DNA of 64,000 bases from Micromonospora arborensis (GTDB taxonomy: Bacteria; Actinomycetota; Actinomycetes; Mycobacteriales; Micromonosporaceae), in the NCBI RefSeq assembly GCF_003205615.1, contig NZ_PYBV01000017.1, positions 62,001-126,000 on the forward strand, read 5' to 3'. The position numbers and the translations under genes were made by a program. Under the pieces are notes generated by a model. It was not told where the DNA came from, made no database searches, and saw only the letters and a list, made by a program, of their open reading frames with translations. Of the stretch, positions 56,763-64,000 are shown piece after piece (within the stretch, counting starts at the first letter, position 1; every line of letters starts with the position of its first letter).

Positions 56763-58514
56763 TCACGCGATGGTGCAGATGGGGGCACCGGCGGTGATCA
56801 CGGCGCCGACCTCGGCGGTGAGCCCGCTGACCGTGCCCGCCTTGTGGGCGTGCAGCGGCTGCTCCATCTTCATCGCCTCCAACACCACCACGAGGTCGCC
56901 CTCGGCCACGGTGTCGCCGTCCGCAACCGCGATCTTGACGATGGTGCCCTGCATGGGTGAGGTGAGGGCGTCGCCGCCGACCGGGGCGCCCGCCTTGGCT
57001 CCGCCGCCGCGCCGGGCCGGCTTACGGGTGGCGGGTGCCACGGTGGTCGTACCCCCGCCGAAGCCGGCGGGGAGGCTGACCTCGAGGCGCTTGCCACCCA
57101 CCTCGACCACGACGGTCTCGCGCTCTGCCGGCGCTTCGGCGGCGCCGACGGCGGCGGCGAACGGCGGCACGGTGTTGTGGAACTCCGTCTCGATCCACCG
57201 GGTGTGCACGGTGAACGGCTCAGCGGTGAACGCCTCGTCCCGCACGACCAGCCGATGGAACGGCAGCGCGGTGGCCATCCCGTCGACGACCATCTCGTCC
57301 AGCGCGCGGCGGGCGCGCTCCAGCGCCTCGGTGCGCGTCTCACCAGTGATGATCACCTTGGCGAGCAGCGAGTCGAAGTTGCCGCCGATCACGTCCCCGG
57401 CCGAGATGCCGGTGTCGACCCGGACACCCGGGCCAGTCGGCAGCCGCAGCGCGGTGACCGTGCCGGGGGCGGGCAGGAAGTTGCGGCCCGGGTCCTCGCC
57501 GTTGATCCGGAACTCGATCGAGTGCCCACGCGGCGTCGGGTCCTCGGTGATCCGCAGCTTCGCACCGTCGGCGATCCGGAACTGCTCGCGCACCAGGTCG
57601 ACGCCGGCGGTCTCCTCGGTGACCGGGTGCTCGACCTGGAGCCGGGTGTTGACCTCCAGGAAGGAGATGGTGCCGTCCACACCGACCAGGTATTCGACCG
57701 TGCCGGCGCCGTGGTAGCCGGCCTCGCGGCAGATCGCCTTGGCGCTGTCGTGGATCTGTGCCCGCTGCGCGTCGGTGAGGAACGGCGCGGGCGCCTCCTC
57801 CACGAGCTTCTGGTGCCGGCGCTGCAGGGAGCAGTCCCGGGTGCCCACGACGATCACGTTGCCGTGCTGGTCGGCGAGGACCTGCGCCTCGACGTGTCGG
57901 GGGTGGTCCAGGTAGCGCTCGACGAAGCACTCGCCCCGACCGAACGCCGCGACCGCCTCGCGCGTGGCCGACTCGAAGAGCTGGGGGATTTCCTCCATGG
58001 TCCGGGCGACCTTGAGGCCGCGCCCGCCACCGCCGAAGGCGGCCTTGATGGCCACCGGCAGGCCGTGGTCGACGGCGAACGCCATCACCTCGTCCGGGCT
58101 CGCCACCGGGTCCGGGGTGCCGGGGACCAGCGGGGCGCCAGCGCGCTGGGCGATGTGCCGGGCGGTGACCTTGTCACCCAGGTCACGGATGGCCTGCGGG
58201 GTGGGGCCGATCCAGGTCAGCCCGGCGTCGATGACCGCCTGGGCGAAGTCGGCGTTCTCGGACAGGAAGCCGTAGCCGGGGTGCACGGCGTCGGCGCCGG
58301 CCCGGGCGGCGACGTCGAGCAGCTTGTCGATGCGCAGGTACGTGTCGGTCGCGGTGTCCCCGCCGAGCGCGTACGCCTCGTCCGCGAGAGTGGCGTGCAG
58401 GGCCGTACGGTCGGAGTCCGCGTACACGGCGACGCTGCCCAGGCCGGCGTCGCGGCACGCACGGATCACCCGGACGGCGATCTCGCCGCGGTTGGCGATG
58501 AGTACCTTGCGCAC
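56763..58514 (-). CDS. Acyl-CoA carboxylase alpha subunit (biotin carboxylase plus BCCP)
   Basis: 583 residues from GTG 58514 with GGGAGGA upstream; the open frame extends to 58625 but that part is not conserved-looking. The biotin carboxylase domain begins [14 protein letters not shown] and has the glycine loop [10 protein letters not shown] and [15 protein letters not shown] flexible linker leads to a biotinyl domain with EAMKMEQPL. This is the AccA-type subunit of acetyl/propionyl-CoA carboxylases, making malonyl- or methylmalonyl-CoA. No beta subunit is in the window; methylmalonyl-CoA would feed the mutase at 32777. Confidence 0.93.
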   Translation of the reverse strand: MRKVLIANRGEIAVRVIRACRDAGLGSVAVYADSDRTALHATLADEAYALGGDTATDTYLRIDKLLDVAARAGADAVHPGYGFLSENADFAQAVIDAGLTWIGPTPQAIRDLGDKVTARHIAQRAGAPLVPGTPDPVASPDEVMAFAVDHGLPVAIKAAFGGGGRGLKVARTMEEIPQLFESATREAVAAFGRGECFVERYLDHPRHVEAQVLADQHGNVIVVGTRDCSLQRRHQKLVEEAPAPFLTDAQRAQIHDSAKAICREAGYHGAGTVEYLVGVDGTISFLEVNTRLQVEHPVTEETAGVDLVREQFRIADGAKLRITEDPTPRGHSIEFRINGEDPGRNFLPAPGTVTALRLPTGPGVRVDTGISAGDVIGGNFDSLLAKVIITGETRTEALERARRALDEMVVDGMATALPFHRLVVRDEAFTAEPFTVHTRWIETEFHNTVPPFAAAVGAAEAPAERETVVVEVGGKRLEVSLPAGFGGGTTTVAPATRKPARRGGGAKAGAPVGGDALTSPMQGTIVKIAVADGDTVAEGDLVVVLEAMKMEQPLHAHKAGTVSGLTAEVGAVITAGAPICTIA

Positions 58515-58618
58515 CTTCGTGGCTCCTCCCGGGCTGGTTACTGACGGGGAGTGTATCGGCCGCCCAGGTGGCCCTAACGATCGCTCAGTGTGGGATGCCG
58601 CACTGTGCCGCCACGCTC

Positions 58619-58630
58619 TAGTCAAACTTG
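58619..58630. promoter_or_regulatory. Probable PadR operator upstream of padR
   Basis: TAGTCAAACTTG lies 18 bases before the padR GTG in an A+T-rich stretch (TTTATTAC follows). The complement of 59279-59290, ahead of the ABC genes, reads TAGTCAACGTTG, ten of twelve bases identical. Confidence 0.5.
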
Positions 58631-58647
58631 TTTATTACTCTTGTGGG

Positions 58648-59277
58648 GTGTCTGCGACTCGAATGATGATCCTCGGTCTGGTGCGGTGGATGCAGCCCGT
58701 GCACGGCTACGACGTACGCCGCGAGCTGTTGAGCTGGAGTGCCGACAAGTGGGCGAACGTGCAGCCCGGGTCGATTTATCACGCCCTGCGCAAGCTCACC
58801 GAGGAGGGGCTGTTGCGTGCCGTCGCCACCGAGCAGGTCGGTGCCCGTCCGGCCCGGACCACCTACGAGGTGACGACCAAGGGGGAGGACGAGTTCGAGA
58901 CGCTGTTGCGCAGCCTCTGGTGGGGCCTCACCGAGCCGACCGACCCCTTCGCGGCGGCCTTCTCCTTCCTGCCGGCCATGCCGCGCGCCGAGGCTGCCGC
59001 GGCCCTGCGCAACCGGGCCAATCTGCTGCGCGCCGGCGTCGAGTCGATGCGCGCCTCGCTCGAGTCGGACTGGGTGCGTAACCGGAAGCCGGTGCACGTG
59101 GGCTGGATGTTCGAGCTGTGGGCGGTTCGGGCCGAGGCGGAGATGGGTTGGTGCGAACGGATCGCCGAACGGATCGACTCCGGAGTGTCGTACCTGCCTG
59201 CTGAGCTGGAGAGCGAGGAGGGTTGGTCGGGCTGGAGGGAGCGCAGAGAGCCGCCGACCGCGGCCGACGCGGAATAA
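58648..59277 (+). CDS. PadR family transcriptional regulator
   Basis: 209 residues from GTG 58648. Winged helix at the N-terminus (MMILGLVRWMQPVHGYDV, QPGSIYHALRKLTEEGLL, RTTYEVTTKGEDEF), then a long helical dimerisation domain of the large PadR subfamily. It is followed by a DrrAB-type ABC transporter on the same strand after 125 bases. Similar TAGTCAA-nn-TTG-like sites lie before both transcripts, suggesting that it represses itself and the transporter. Confidence 0.9.
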   Translation: MSATRMMILGLVRWMQPVHGYDVRRELLSWSADKWANVQPGSIYHALRKLTEEGLLRAVATEQVGARPARTTYEVTTKGEDEFETLLRSLWWGLTEPTDPFAAAFSFLPAMPRAEAAAALRNRANLLRAGVESMRASLESDWVRNRKPVHVGWMFELWAVRAEAEMGWCERIAERIDSGVSYLPAELESEEGWSGWRERREPPTAADAE

Positions 59278-59278
59278 T

Positions 59279-59290
59279 CAACGTTGACTA
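59279..59290. promoter_or_regulatory. Probable PadR operator upstream of ABC operon
   Basis: TCAACGTTGA is a perfect 10-bp palindrome (59278-59287 region) extending to GACTA. It lies about 115 bases before the ATP-binding subunit gene, with TATAT further down (59299-59303). Confidence 0.5.
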
Positions 59291-59402
59291 GAAAAGCTAT
59301 ATCGCGTTAGCCTGCTGTCGGCACAGCGGGGGAGTGCGTCATCCGGCGTCGTCCCACTCGAAGGCCGGCCCGACCGGCCCGACCGACCGACCAGGAGCAG
59401 AG

Positions 59403-60362
59403 ATGATCGAGACCAGGGGGCTAAGGAAGTCGTTCCGCTCCCGCGCGGGTCGAGAGACGAAGACGGTGGACGCTGTGCGGGGCGTCAACCTTGAGGTCGC
59501 CGAAGGCGAGATCTTCGGCTTCCTCGGCCCGAACGGCGCCGGCAAGACCACCACGCTGCGGATGCTCGCCACGCTCATCGAGCCGGACGGTGGCGACGCC
59601 ACCATCGCCGGCGCGGACCTGCGCAAGGACCCGGCCGAGGTGCGCCGACGGATCGGTTACGTCCCGCAGGGTGGCAGCACCTGGGACGAGTCCACCGCCC
59701 GTGAAGAGCTGGTGCTGCACGCCCGCATGTACGGCATCGGCAAGGCCGACGCGCAGCGCCGCGCCGCCCGCGCCCTGGACGCCTTCCAGCTCACCGAGTA
59801 CGCCGACCGCAAATGCAAGACCTACTCCGGCGGTCAGCGCCGACGGGTGGAGATCGCGCTCGGCATCATCCACGAGCCGAAGATCGTCTTCCTGGACGAG
59901 CCGACCACCGGCCTCGACCCGCAGAGCCGCGCCCACATGTGGGACGAGATCCGGCGACTACGCGCCGACGGGATGACCGTCTTCATCACCACGCACTACC
60001 TGGACGAGGCCGACGCGCTCTGCGACCGGATCGCGATCATGGACAATGGCGAGCTGGTGGCCGAGGGCACGCCGGCCGAGCTCAAGCGGGAAATCTCCGG
60101 CGACGTGGTGCTGGTCGGCATCGACCTGACCGCCACCGAGCAGGCCACCAAGGCGCTCGACGGCGAGCCGTACGTCAACAAGCTGGAGACCGCCGACGAG
60201 GGCGGCCTGCGCCTCTACGTCGACGACGGCGCCACCGCCATTCCGCAGGTGCTGCGCAGGCTCGACCACGCGGGGCTGGAGCTGCGCTCGATCGAGTTGC
60301 ACCGACCCAGCCTGGACGACGTCTTTCTCACCAAGACCGGCCGCTCGCTGCGCGAGTCCTGA
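59403..60362 (+). CDS. DrrA-type ABC transporter ATP-binding protein
   Basis: 319 residues from ATG 59403 (AGGAG at about 59391). Walker A GPNGAGKTT, signature YSGGQRRR, Walker B IVFLDEPTTGLD and the C-terminal DrrA-specific extension ending in LEL...HRPSLDDVFL are visible. It powers efflux of a hydrophobic drug or lipid with the following permease, 16 bases downstream. Control by the upstream PadR is likely. Confidence 0.93.
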   Translation: MIETRGLRKSFRSRAGRETKTVDAVRGVNLEVAEGEIFGFLGPNGAGKTTTLRMLATLIEPDGGDATIAGADLRKDPAEVRRRIGYVPQGGSTWDESTAREELVLHARMYGIGKADAQRRAARALDAFQLTEYADRKCKTYSGGQRRRVEIALGIIHEPKIVFLDEPTTGLDPQSRAHMWDEIRRLRADGMTVFITTHYLDEADALCDRIAIMDNGELVAEGTPAELKREISGDVVLVGIDLTATEQATKALDGEPYVNKLETADEGGLRLYVDDGATAIPQVLRRLDHAGLELRSIELHRPSLDDVFLTKTGRSLRES

Positions 60363-60378
60363 CCACCGGAGACGACTC

Positions 60379-61134
60379 ATGAAATTCGCCCGTGACACAT
60401 GGCTGATCTTTCAACGCCAGACCCAACTCCTGCTGCGCAACCCGGTCTGGGTCTTCGTCGGCGTGTTCCAGCCGGTCATGTACCTGCTGCTCTTCGCCCC
60501 GCTGCTCAAGCCGGCACTGAATGCGCCCACTCAGGCCGCCGCCTACAAGATCTTCGTACCCGGCCTGTTGGTGCTGCTCGCGATCTTCGGCGGCCTGTTC
60601 CAGGGCTTCGGCCTGATTGCCGAGCTGCGCGCCGGCGTCATCGAACGCTCCCGGGTCACGCCGATCAGTCGGCTCGCCCTGCTGCTCGGCCGCTCGCTGC
60701 GCGACGTGGTCTCGCTCATCGTGCAGGCGGTCATCATCACCCTGCTGGCGCTCCTGTTCGACCTGCGGGTGTTCCTCGGTGACCTGTTACTGGCGTACCT
60801 GATGCTCGCCCTGATCGCGCTCATGACCTCGGCCGTCTCCTACGGCGTCGCGCTCAAGGTCAAGAGCGAGGACGCGCTGGCCCCCCTGATGAACACCGTG
60901 GCGCAGCCGGTGCTGCTGCTCTCCGGCATCCTGCTACCGCTGACCTTCGCACCCGGCTGGTTGCAGGGCATCGCCGACTGGAACCCGTTCTCCTGGGCTG
61001 TCGACGGCACCCGGGCGCTGTTCGCCGGTGACCTGGGCAGCGACAAGGTCTGGCAGGGTCTGAGCATCACCGCGGTCCTCGCCGCGTTGGGGGTCTACTG
61101 GGCCGCCCGGCAGTTCGCCCGCAGCGTCCGCTGA
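60379..61134 (+). CDS. DrrB-type ABC transporter permease
   Basis: 251 residues with six hydrophobic helices of the ABC-2 class and the conserved NPFSWAVDGTRALF segment near residue 208. It pairs with the preceding ATPase. It ends just before a strong 13-bp hairpin terminator. Confidence 0.92.
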   Translation: MKFARDTWLIFQRQTQLLLRNPVWVFVGVFQPVMYLLLFAPLLKPALNAPTQAAAYKIFVPGLLVLLAIFGGLFQGFGLIAELRAGVIERSRVTPISRLALLLGRSLRDVVSLIVQAVIITLLALLFDLRVFLGDLLLAYLMLALIALMTSAVSYGVALKVKSEDALAPLMNTVAQPVLLLSGILLPLTFAPGWLQGIADWNPFSWAVDGTRALFAGDLGSDKVWQGLSITAVLAALGVYWAARQFARSVR

Positions 61135-61144
61135 CCCGACCGGT

Positions 61145-61185
61145 TGTCGGGGTGTCCGTCTCCGTCTTGGAAGGACACCCCGACA
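61145..61185. terminator. Bidirectional terminator after the ABC permease
   Basis: TGTCGGGGTGTCC (61145-61157) pairs exactly with 61173-61185 around 15 bases. It lies between convergent stops at 61134 and 61225. Confidence 0.8.
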
Positions 61186-61224
61186 TCTGGGTTCAGTGCT
61201 CCCCGGGTTCAGTGCCCTGCCGGG

Positions 61225-61878
61225 TCAGCGGACCCGGGCGAGGGTCAGGCCGTCCGCGATCGGCAGCATCACCGGGTCCACCCGCACATCGGCGAGGACA
61301 TCGTCGTTGAAGGCGGCGATGGCCCGATCGTTGGCGTCCCGCGGAGCGATCACCCGGCCACCGCGCAGCACGTTGTCGACGGCGATCACTCCGCCCGGCC
61401 GCATCCGGGGCACCAACTCCGCCCAGTAGATCGGGTATCCGGTCTTGTCCGCGTCGATGAACGCGAAGTCCAGGTGCCGCTCGTACGGCAGCTCCCGCAG
61501 CCTGTCCCCGGCCGGGCCGATGCGCAGGTCGATCCGGTCCTGCACCCCGGCCCGTTCCCAGTAGCGCTGGGCGATACCGGTGAATTCCGCAGAGATGTCG
61601 AAGCAGGTGAGCCGCCCACCCTCGGGCAACCCGCGGGCGATCGCCAACGACGAGAGCCCGGTGAACGTGCCGACCTCGACGGCCTGCCGCACGTCGAGCA
61701 GCCGGGTGAGGAACGTCAGAAAGGCGGCCTGCTCCGGGGCCACCTGCATGGTGGCGTGCTCCGGCAGCACCGACCGGGTCTCCTCGGCCAGGTCCCGGAT
61801 GATCTCGTCCGGTGGGGAGCCGTGTGCGACCAGGTAGGCGTGCAGCTCGTCGGTGAGCGGGATCGATTTGGTGGTCAT
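61225..61878 (-). CDS. Class I SAM-dependent O-methyltransferase (COMT-like)
   Basis: 217 residues of the bacterial catechol/caffeoyl-CoA O-methyltransferase family: SAM motif AVEVGTFTGLSSLAIA, metal-site Asp residues in FIDADKTGY and AVDNVLRGG. It would methylate a small phenolic or similar hydroxyl with Mg2+. The ATG overlaps the maf stop by four bases, so the two genes are translationally coupled. Confidence 0.92.
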   Translation of the reverse strand: MTTKSIPLTDELHAYLVAHGSPPDEIIRDLAEETRSVLPEHATMQVAPEQAAFLTFLTRLLDVRQAVEVGTFTGLSSLAIARGLPEGGRLTCFDISAEFTGIAQRYWERAGVQDRIDLRIGPAGDRLRELPYERHLDFAFIDADKTGYPIYWAELVPRMRPGGVIAVDNVLRGGRVIAPRDANDRAIAAFNDDVLADVRVDPVMLPIADGLTLARVR

Positions 61879-62543
61879 GACCGGACGTTACCGAGCGGCT
61901 CGACCGATTGGCCCCCAGGCGCGACCTTCGTCCACAGGTCGGTGATCCGTAGGTCGAGTTCCGCGAGGAGCCGACGCAGCAGCGGCATCGACAGCCCGAC
62001 CACCGTCCCCGGGTCACCCTCGATCCGCTCCACGAACGGCCCGCCCAACCCGTCGATGGTGAACGCGCCGGCCACCGCGAGCGGCTCACCGCTGGCCACG
62101 TACGCGGCGATCTCGTCGTCGCTGATGTCCGCGAAGTGGACGGTGGTCGAGGCGACCGCCTCCGCACGCCGCCCGGCGGTAACGTCGATGAGGCAGTGCC
62201 CGCTGTGCAGAACGCCGCTGCGCCCCCGCATCCGCAGCCACCGCCGGGTCGCGTCCGCCGGGTCCGCCGGCTTGCCGAGGATCTCCCCGTCGAACGCGAG
62301 CACCGAGTCACAGCCGATCACCAACGTCCGCTGCCCGGCACCCGGGCTCAGCCGGGTCAGCACCGCCTGTGCCTTCAGCCGAGCCAACTCCAGACACAAC
62401 TCCTCGGCCCGTTCGGTCACCACCAAGGACTCGTCCACCCCGCTGACCAGCACATCCGGCTCAATTCCGGCGGCCTTGAGAGACTTGAGACGGGCAGGGC
62501 TCGCAGAGGCGAGCACGAGGCGCAGCGGCAGAGTTTCAGACAC
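61875..62543 (-). CDS. maf: Maf family nucleotide pyrophosphatase
   Basis: 222 residues from GTG 62543; the frame is open to 62660 but the extra part lies in repeated TTGACCCGCC sequence. LVLASASPARLKSLKAAGI, then GCDSVLAFDGEILGKP and the late GLSMPLLRRLL element are classical Maf features. It hydrolyses non-canonical or canonical NTPs (dTTP/UTP type) in house-cleaning. It often neighbours acyl-CoA carboxylase genes in actinobacteria, as here within 4 kb. Confidence 0.92.
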   Translation of the reverse strand: MSETLPLRLVLASASPARLKSLKAAGIEPDVLVSGVDESLVVTERAEELCLELARLKAQAVLTRLSPGAGQRTLVIGCDSVLAFDGEILGKPADPADATRRWLRMRGRSGVLHSGHCLIDVTAGRRAEAVASTTVHFADISDDEIAAYVASGEPLAVAGAFTIDGLGGPFVERIEGDPGTVVGLSMPLLRRLLAELDLRITDLWTKVAPGGQSVEPLGNVRS

Positions 62544-62844
62544 CCGCTCGACGTTACCGGCTCCCACCCCCGCAAGAGCCCTCCCGCCACTCGCCCGCCT
62601 CGACCCGCTTTGACCTTGCCTTGACCCGCCTTGACCCGCCTTGACCTTGATCCACTCCATGTCGGCGACGTTGGCCTATCCAGCGCGGTCAGACCCCGCA
62701 ATATCGCCGATATGGAGTCGATCACCCCGCCGGCCGACCAGATCCCCACCGTGATCGACCCGTTTCGCCGAACTGGGGGTATCCAACGCCCGGACGCCGC
62801 CACACCACGGCAACCGATCCCAGCGCCACCCGGCCGCCGGCCAA
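62544..62844. other. Intergenic region with 10-bp repeats and a palindrome
   Basis: About 300 bases with no gene supported. It contains tandem TTGACCCGCC-like units (62608-62648) and the palindrome at 62649-62723. Confidence 0.6.
62649..62723. repeat. GATC-anchored imperfect palindrome
   Basis: GATCCACTCCATGTCGGCGA (62649-62668) pairs with 62704-62723 with two mismatches around about 35 bases. It is another of the GATC-ended intergenic palindromes in the window. Confidence 0.75.
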
Positions 62845-64000
62845 TCAGCGACTAATCCGAGGCGGCGGATCATCGCCGCGCCGACGCCGCCGTGCCACCA
62901 CCGCCCACCCGACCCCGGCAGCCAAGATCACCCCAAGGGTGGCCAGGCCACGCGCCGTCGCACCGCTGTCCTCATCACCCGGCAGCGCACCAGCCGTCGT
63001 CGTCGAGCCAGCATCGGCCGGCGCGCTCACAGACTCAAACCCCAGCGGCGGTACGTCTGCCGTCAGCGCCGCCACAAGATCGATCACGCCATAGCCGTAC
63101 TCGTCGTCGCGCCCAGGCGCGCCCTTGTCGACCGCAGTTGCCGTAAGCCGGTGCGCCACCTCCCGCGCCGGCAGATGCGGGTACTTGGACCGAATCAACG
63201 CCGCCGCCCCCGCCACGATCGCCGTGGCGTCAGAGGTTCCGGTGCCTTTGCGGTACTTGCCATCGATGCTCGTGCTGTAGATGTCGACCGCCGGCGCAAC
63301 CACGTCAATCTCCGGGCCAGTCACCGAGACGGCAGCCCGGTTCCCGTCTCGGTCGATTCCGCCGACCGCGAGGACTCCATCTTCTGACGCGGGATACCCA
63401 GCTGCGGAATCCTGCGGGAGGTTGCCTGCCGAGGCCACCACTAATACATCTGCCGCGAGCGCTGCTCTGATGCTTTGCTGTAGCGGTATTCCGGCGCCAC
63501 CCACCGACGAAACGCTGATTATGTCAGCTCCATTGCGGATGGCGAAGTCAATGCCGGCAGCCAGTTTATCGGGTTCGCCCTGTCCGTCGGCCGGCGTATC
63601 CCGGATGGGTAGTATGCGCGCTTCTGGAGCTATTCCCAGGGCACCTAAGTTGGCTCCCTGTCCGTGCGCGGCGATTAGTCCTGCCATGCCGGTACCGTGG
63701 CTATTCCGGTCGCTCTGACCATTGCCGTCGCCGCCAGTGATGATGTCGGTGCCCTTGAGTAGATTTCTTTGGAGATCTGGATGCGGTTGGACGCCCGTAT
63801 CCGGGACTGCGACAATTACTCCTGCTCCTTGGGAAATGCGCTGCGCATCGGGCGCTTTGAGGTAGCTCAGATGCCACTGATCGGATCGGATTCGCTGGAT
63901 CTCGCTAGGTTCGTTGTTAAGGGTGTGGGCCTTAACTTCCGTAGGATGTATCGCGGACAGCGTTATCAGTAAGATGGCGGCCGGCAGCCCAAGAGTCCGC
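62845..64000 (-). CDS. Mycosin-like S8 (subtilisin) serine protease, N-terminus outside window
   Basis: About 385 codons are visible; the gene continues past the right edge. An ATG at 63687 is internal: upstream codons keep the frame and supply essential parts. From the N-terminal side: hydrophobic signal segment (LPAAILLITLSA), catalytic Asp in VAVPDTGV (63799-63801), catalytic His in NSHGTGMAG (63697-63699), oxyanion Asn in ASAGN, catalytic Ser in GTGTSDAT, and a C-terminal TM helix with an Arg-rich end. This is the layout of type VII-secretion mycosins (MycP). The 5' half has lower G+C and rare codons, including TTA at 63970-63972. Confidence 0.85.
   Translation of the reverse strand, partial: RTLGLPAAILLITLSAIHPTEVKAHTLNNEPSEIQRIRSDQWHLSYLKAPDAQRISQGAGVIVAVPDTGVQPHPDLQRNLLKGTDIITGGDGNGQSDRNSHGTGMAGLIAAHGQGANLGALGIAPEARILPIRDTPADGQGEPDKLAAGIDFAIRNGADIISVSSVGGAGIPLQQSIRAALAADVLVVASAGNLPQDSAAGYPASEDGVLAVGGIDRDGNRAAVSVTGPEIDVVAPAVDIYSTSIDGKYRKGTGTSDATAIVAGAAALIRSKYPHLPAREVAHRLTATAVDKGAPGRDDEYGYGVIDLVAALTADVPPLGFESVSAPADAGSTTTAGALPGDEDSGATARGLATLGVILAAGVGWAVVARRRRRGDDPPPRISR

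Noticed and set aside
62845..63687. S8 protease starting at ATG 63687
   Set aside because: That start would drop the catalytic Asp and His and the signal segment. The same frame continues open to the window edge and encodes them.

Overview
The window reads as chromosomal DNA of a high-G+C filamentous actinobacterium, most likely Micromonosporaceae (Micromonospora/Salinispora type). Reasons: very G/C-biased third codon positions; a conservon (CvnA-B-C-D) signalling cassette; a GuaB1-type IMPDH relative; a mycosin-like S8 protease; a GPP34 protein; a mycothiol-type (MDMPI/DinB) protein; many GTG starts and 4-base stop/start overlaps. I see no rRNA, tRNA, CRISPR array or intact transposon.

Layout. 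0-5.3 kb: nucleoside salvage (thymidine phosphorylase, adenosine deaminase, uridine-kinase-like ATPase) with a DUF4272 protein and an RlmA-type 23S rRNA methyltransferase whose reading frame contains a 71-bp palindromic repeat. 5.5-10.6 kb: the conservon. 10.8-14.3 kb, convergent to it: an 817-aa protein that looks like a catalytically dead IS110-type transposase domain carrying a conservon-kinase-like C-terminal tail, then an acidic hypothetical protein. 14.5-15.5 kb: PadR regulator and membrane protein. 15.6-21.3 kb: cydABDC (cytochrome bd and its ABC exporter), next to a BlaI/M56 pair at 21.7-23.1 kb; GTAG/CTAC inverted repeats precede cydA. 23.1-23.8 kb: repeat-rich non-coding DNA. 23.8-28.6 kb: deoC with two aldehyde-dehydrogenase-like genes, upp and GPP34. 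28.7-34.4 kb: phosphohexomutase, Ser/Thr kinase, acyl-CoA mutase large subunit.

35.0-40.3 kb is the most unusual block: a five-gene co-directional cluster encoding an M20 amidohydrolase, a gamma-glutamylcyclotransferase-like protein, an N-formylglutamate-amidohydrolase-like protein, a plant-type glutamate-cysteine ligase (GCS2/EgtA-like) and an MDMPI/DinB-fold protein. Together they suggest an undescribed gamma-glutamyl (protect/deprotect or thiol) pathway. 40.3-47.4 kb: assorted hypothetical proteins, a DUF4349 lipoprotein, an MBL hydrolase, a second GGCT and an LpdA-like quinone reductase. 47.6-48.3 kb: a HigBA-type toxin-antitoxin pair. 49.3-50.7 kb: an editing-domain-less threonyl-tRNA synthetase preceded by a short leader peptide with three Thr codons and a terminator-like hairpin. 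50.7-55.0 kb: heterodimeric ABC exporter with MarR regulator. 55.2-62.5 kb: GuaB1, biotin-dependent carboxylase alpha subunit, PadR plus DrrAB-type ABC transporter, O-methyltransferase, Maf. The right edge holds a partial subtilisin/mycosin of visibly lower G+C.

Nucleoside catabolism links the left and middle parts (DeoA, Add, Upp, DeoC, phosphomutase). The DeoC/ALDH operon could dispose of the acetaldehyde that DeoC makes. Several regulator genes (BlaI, PadR x2, MarR, HigA) have recognisable palindromes at their own or neighbouring promoters. Family assignments rest on motifs read by eye; no database search was possible.
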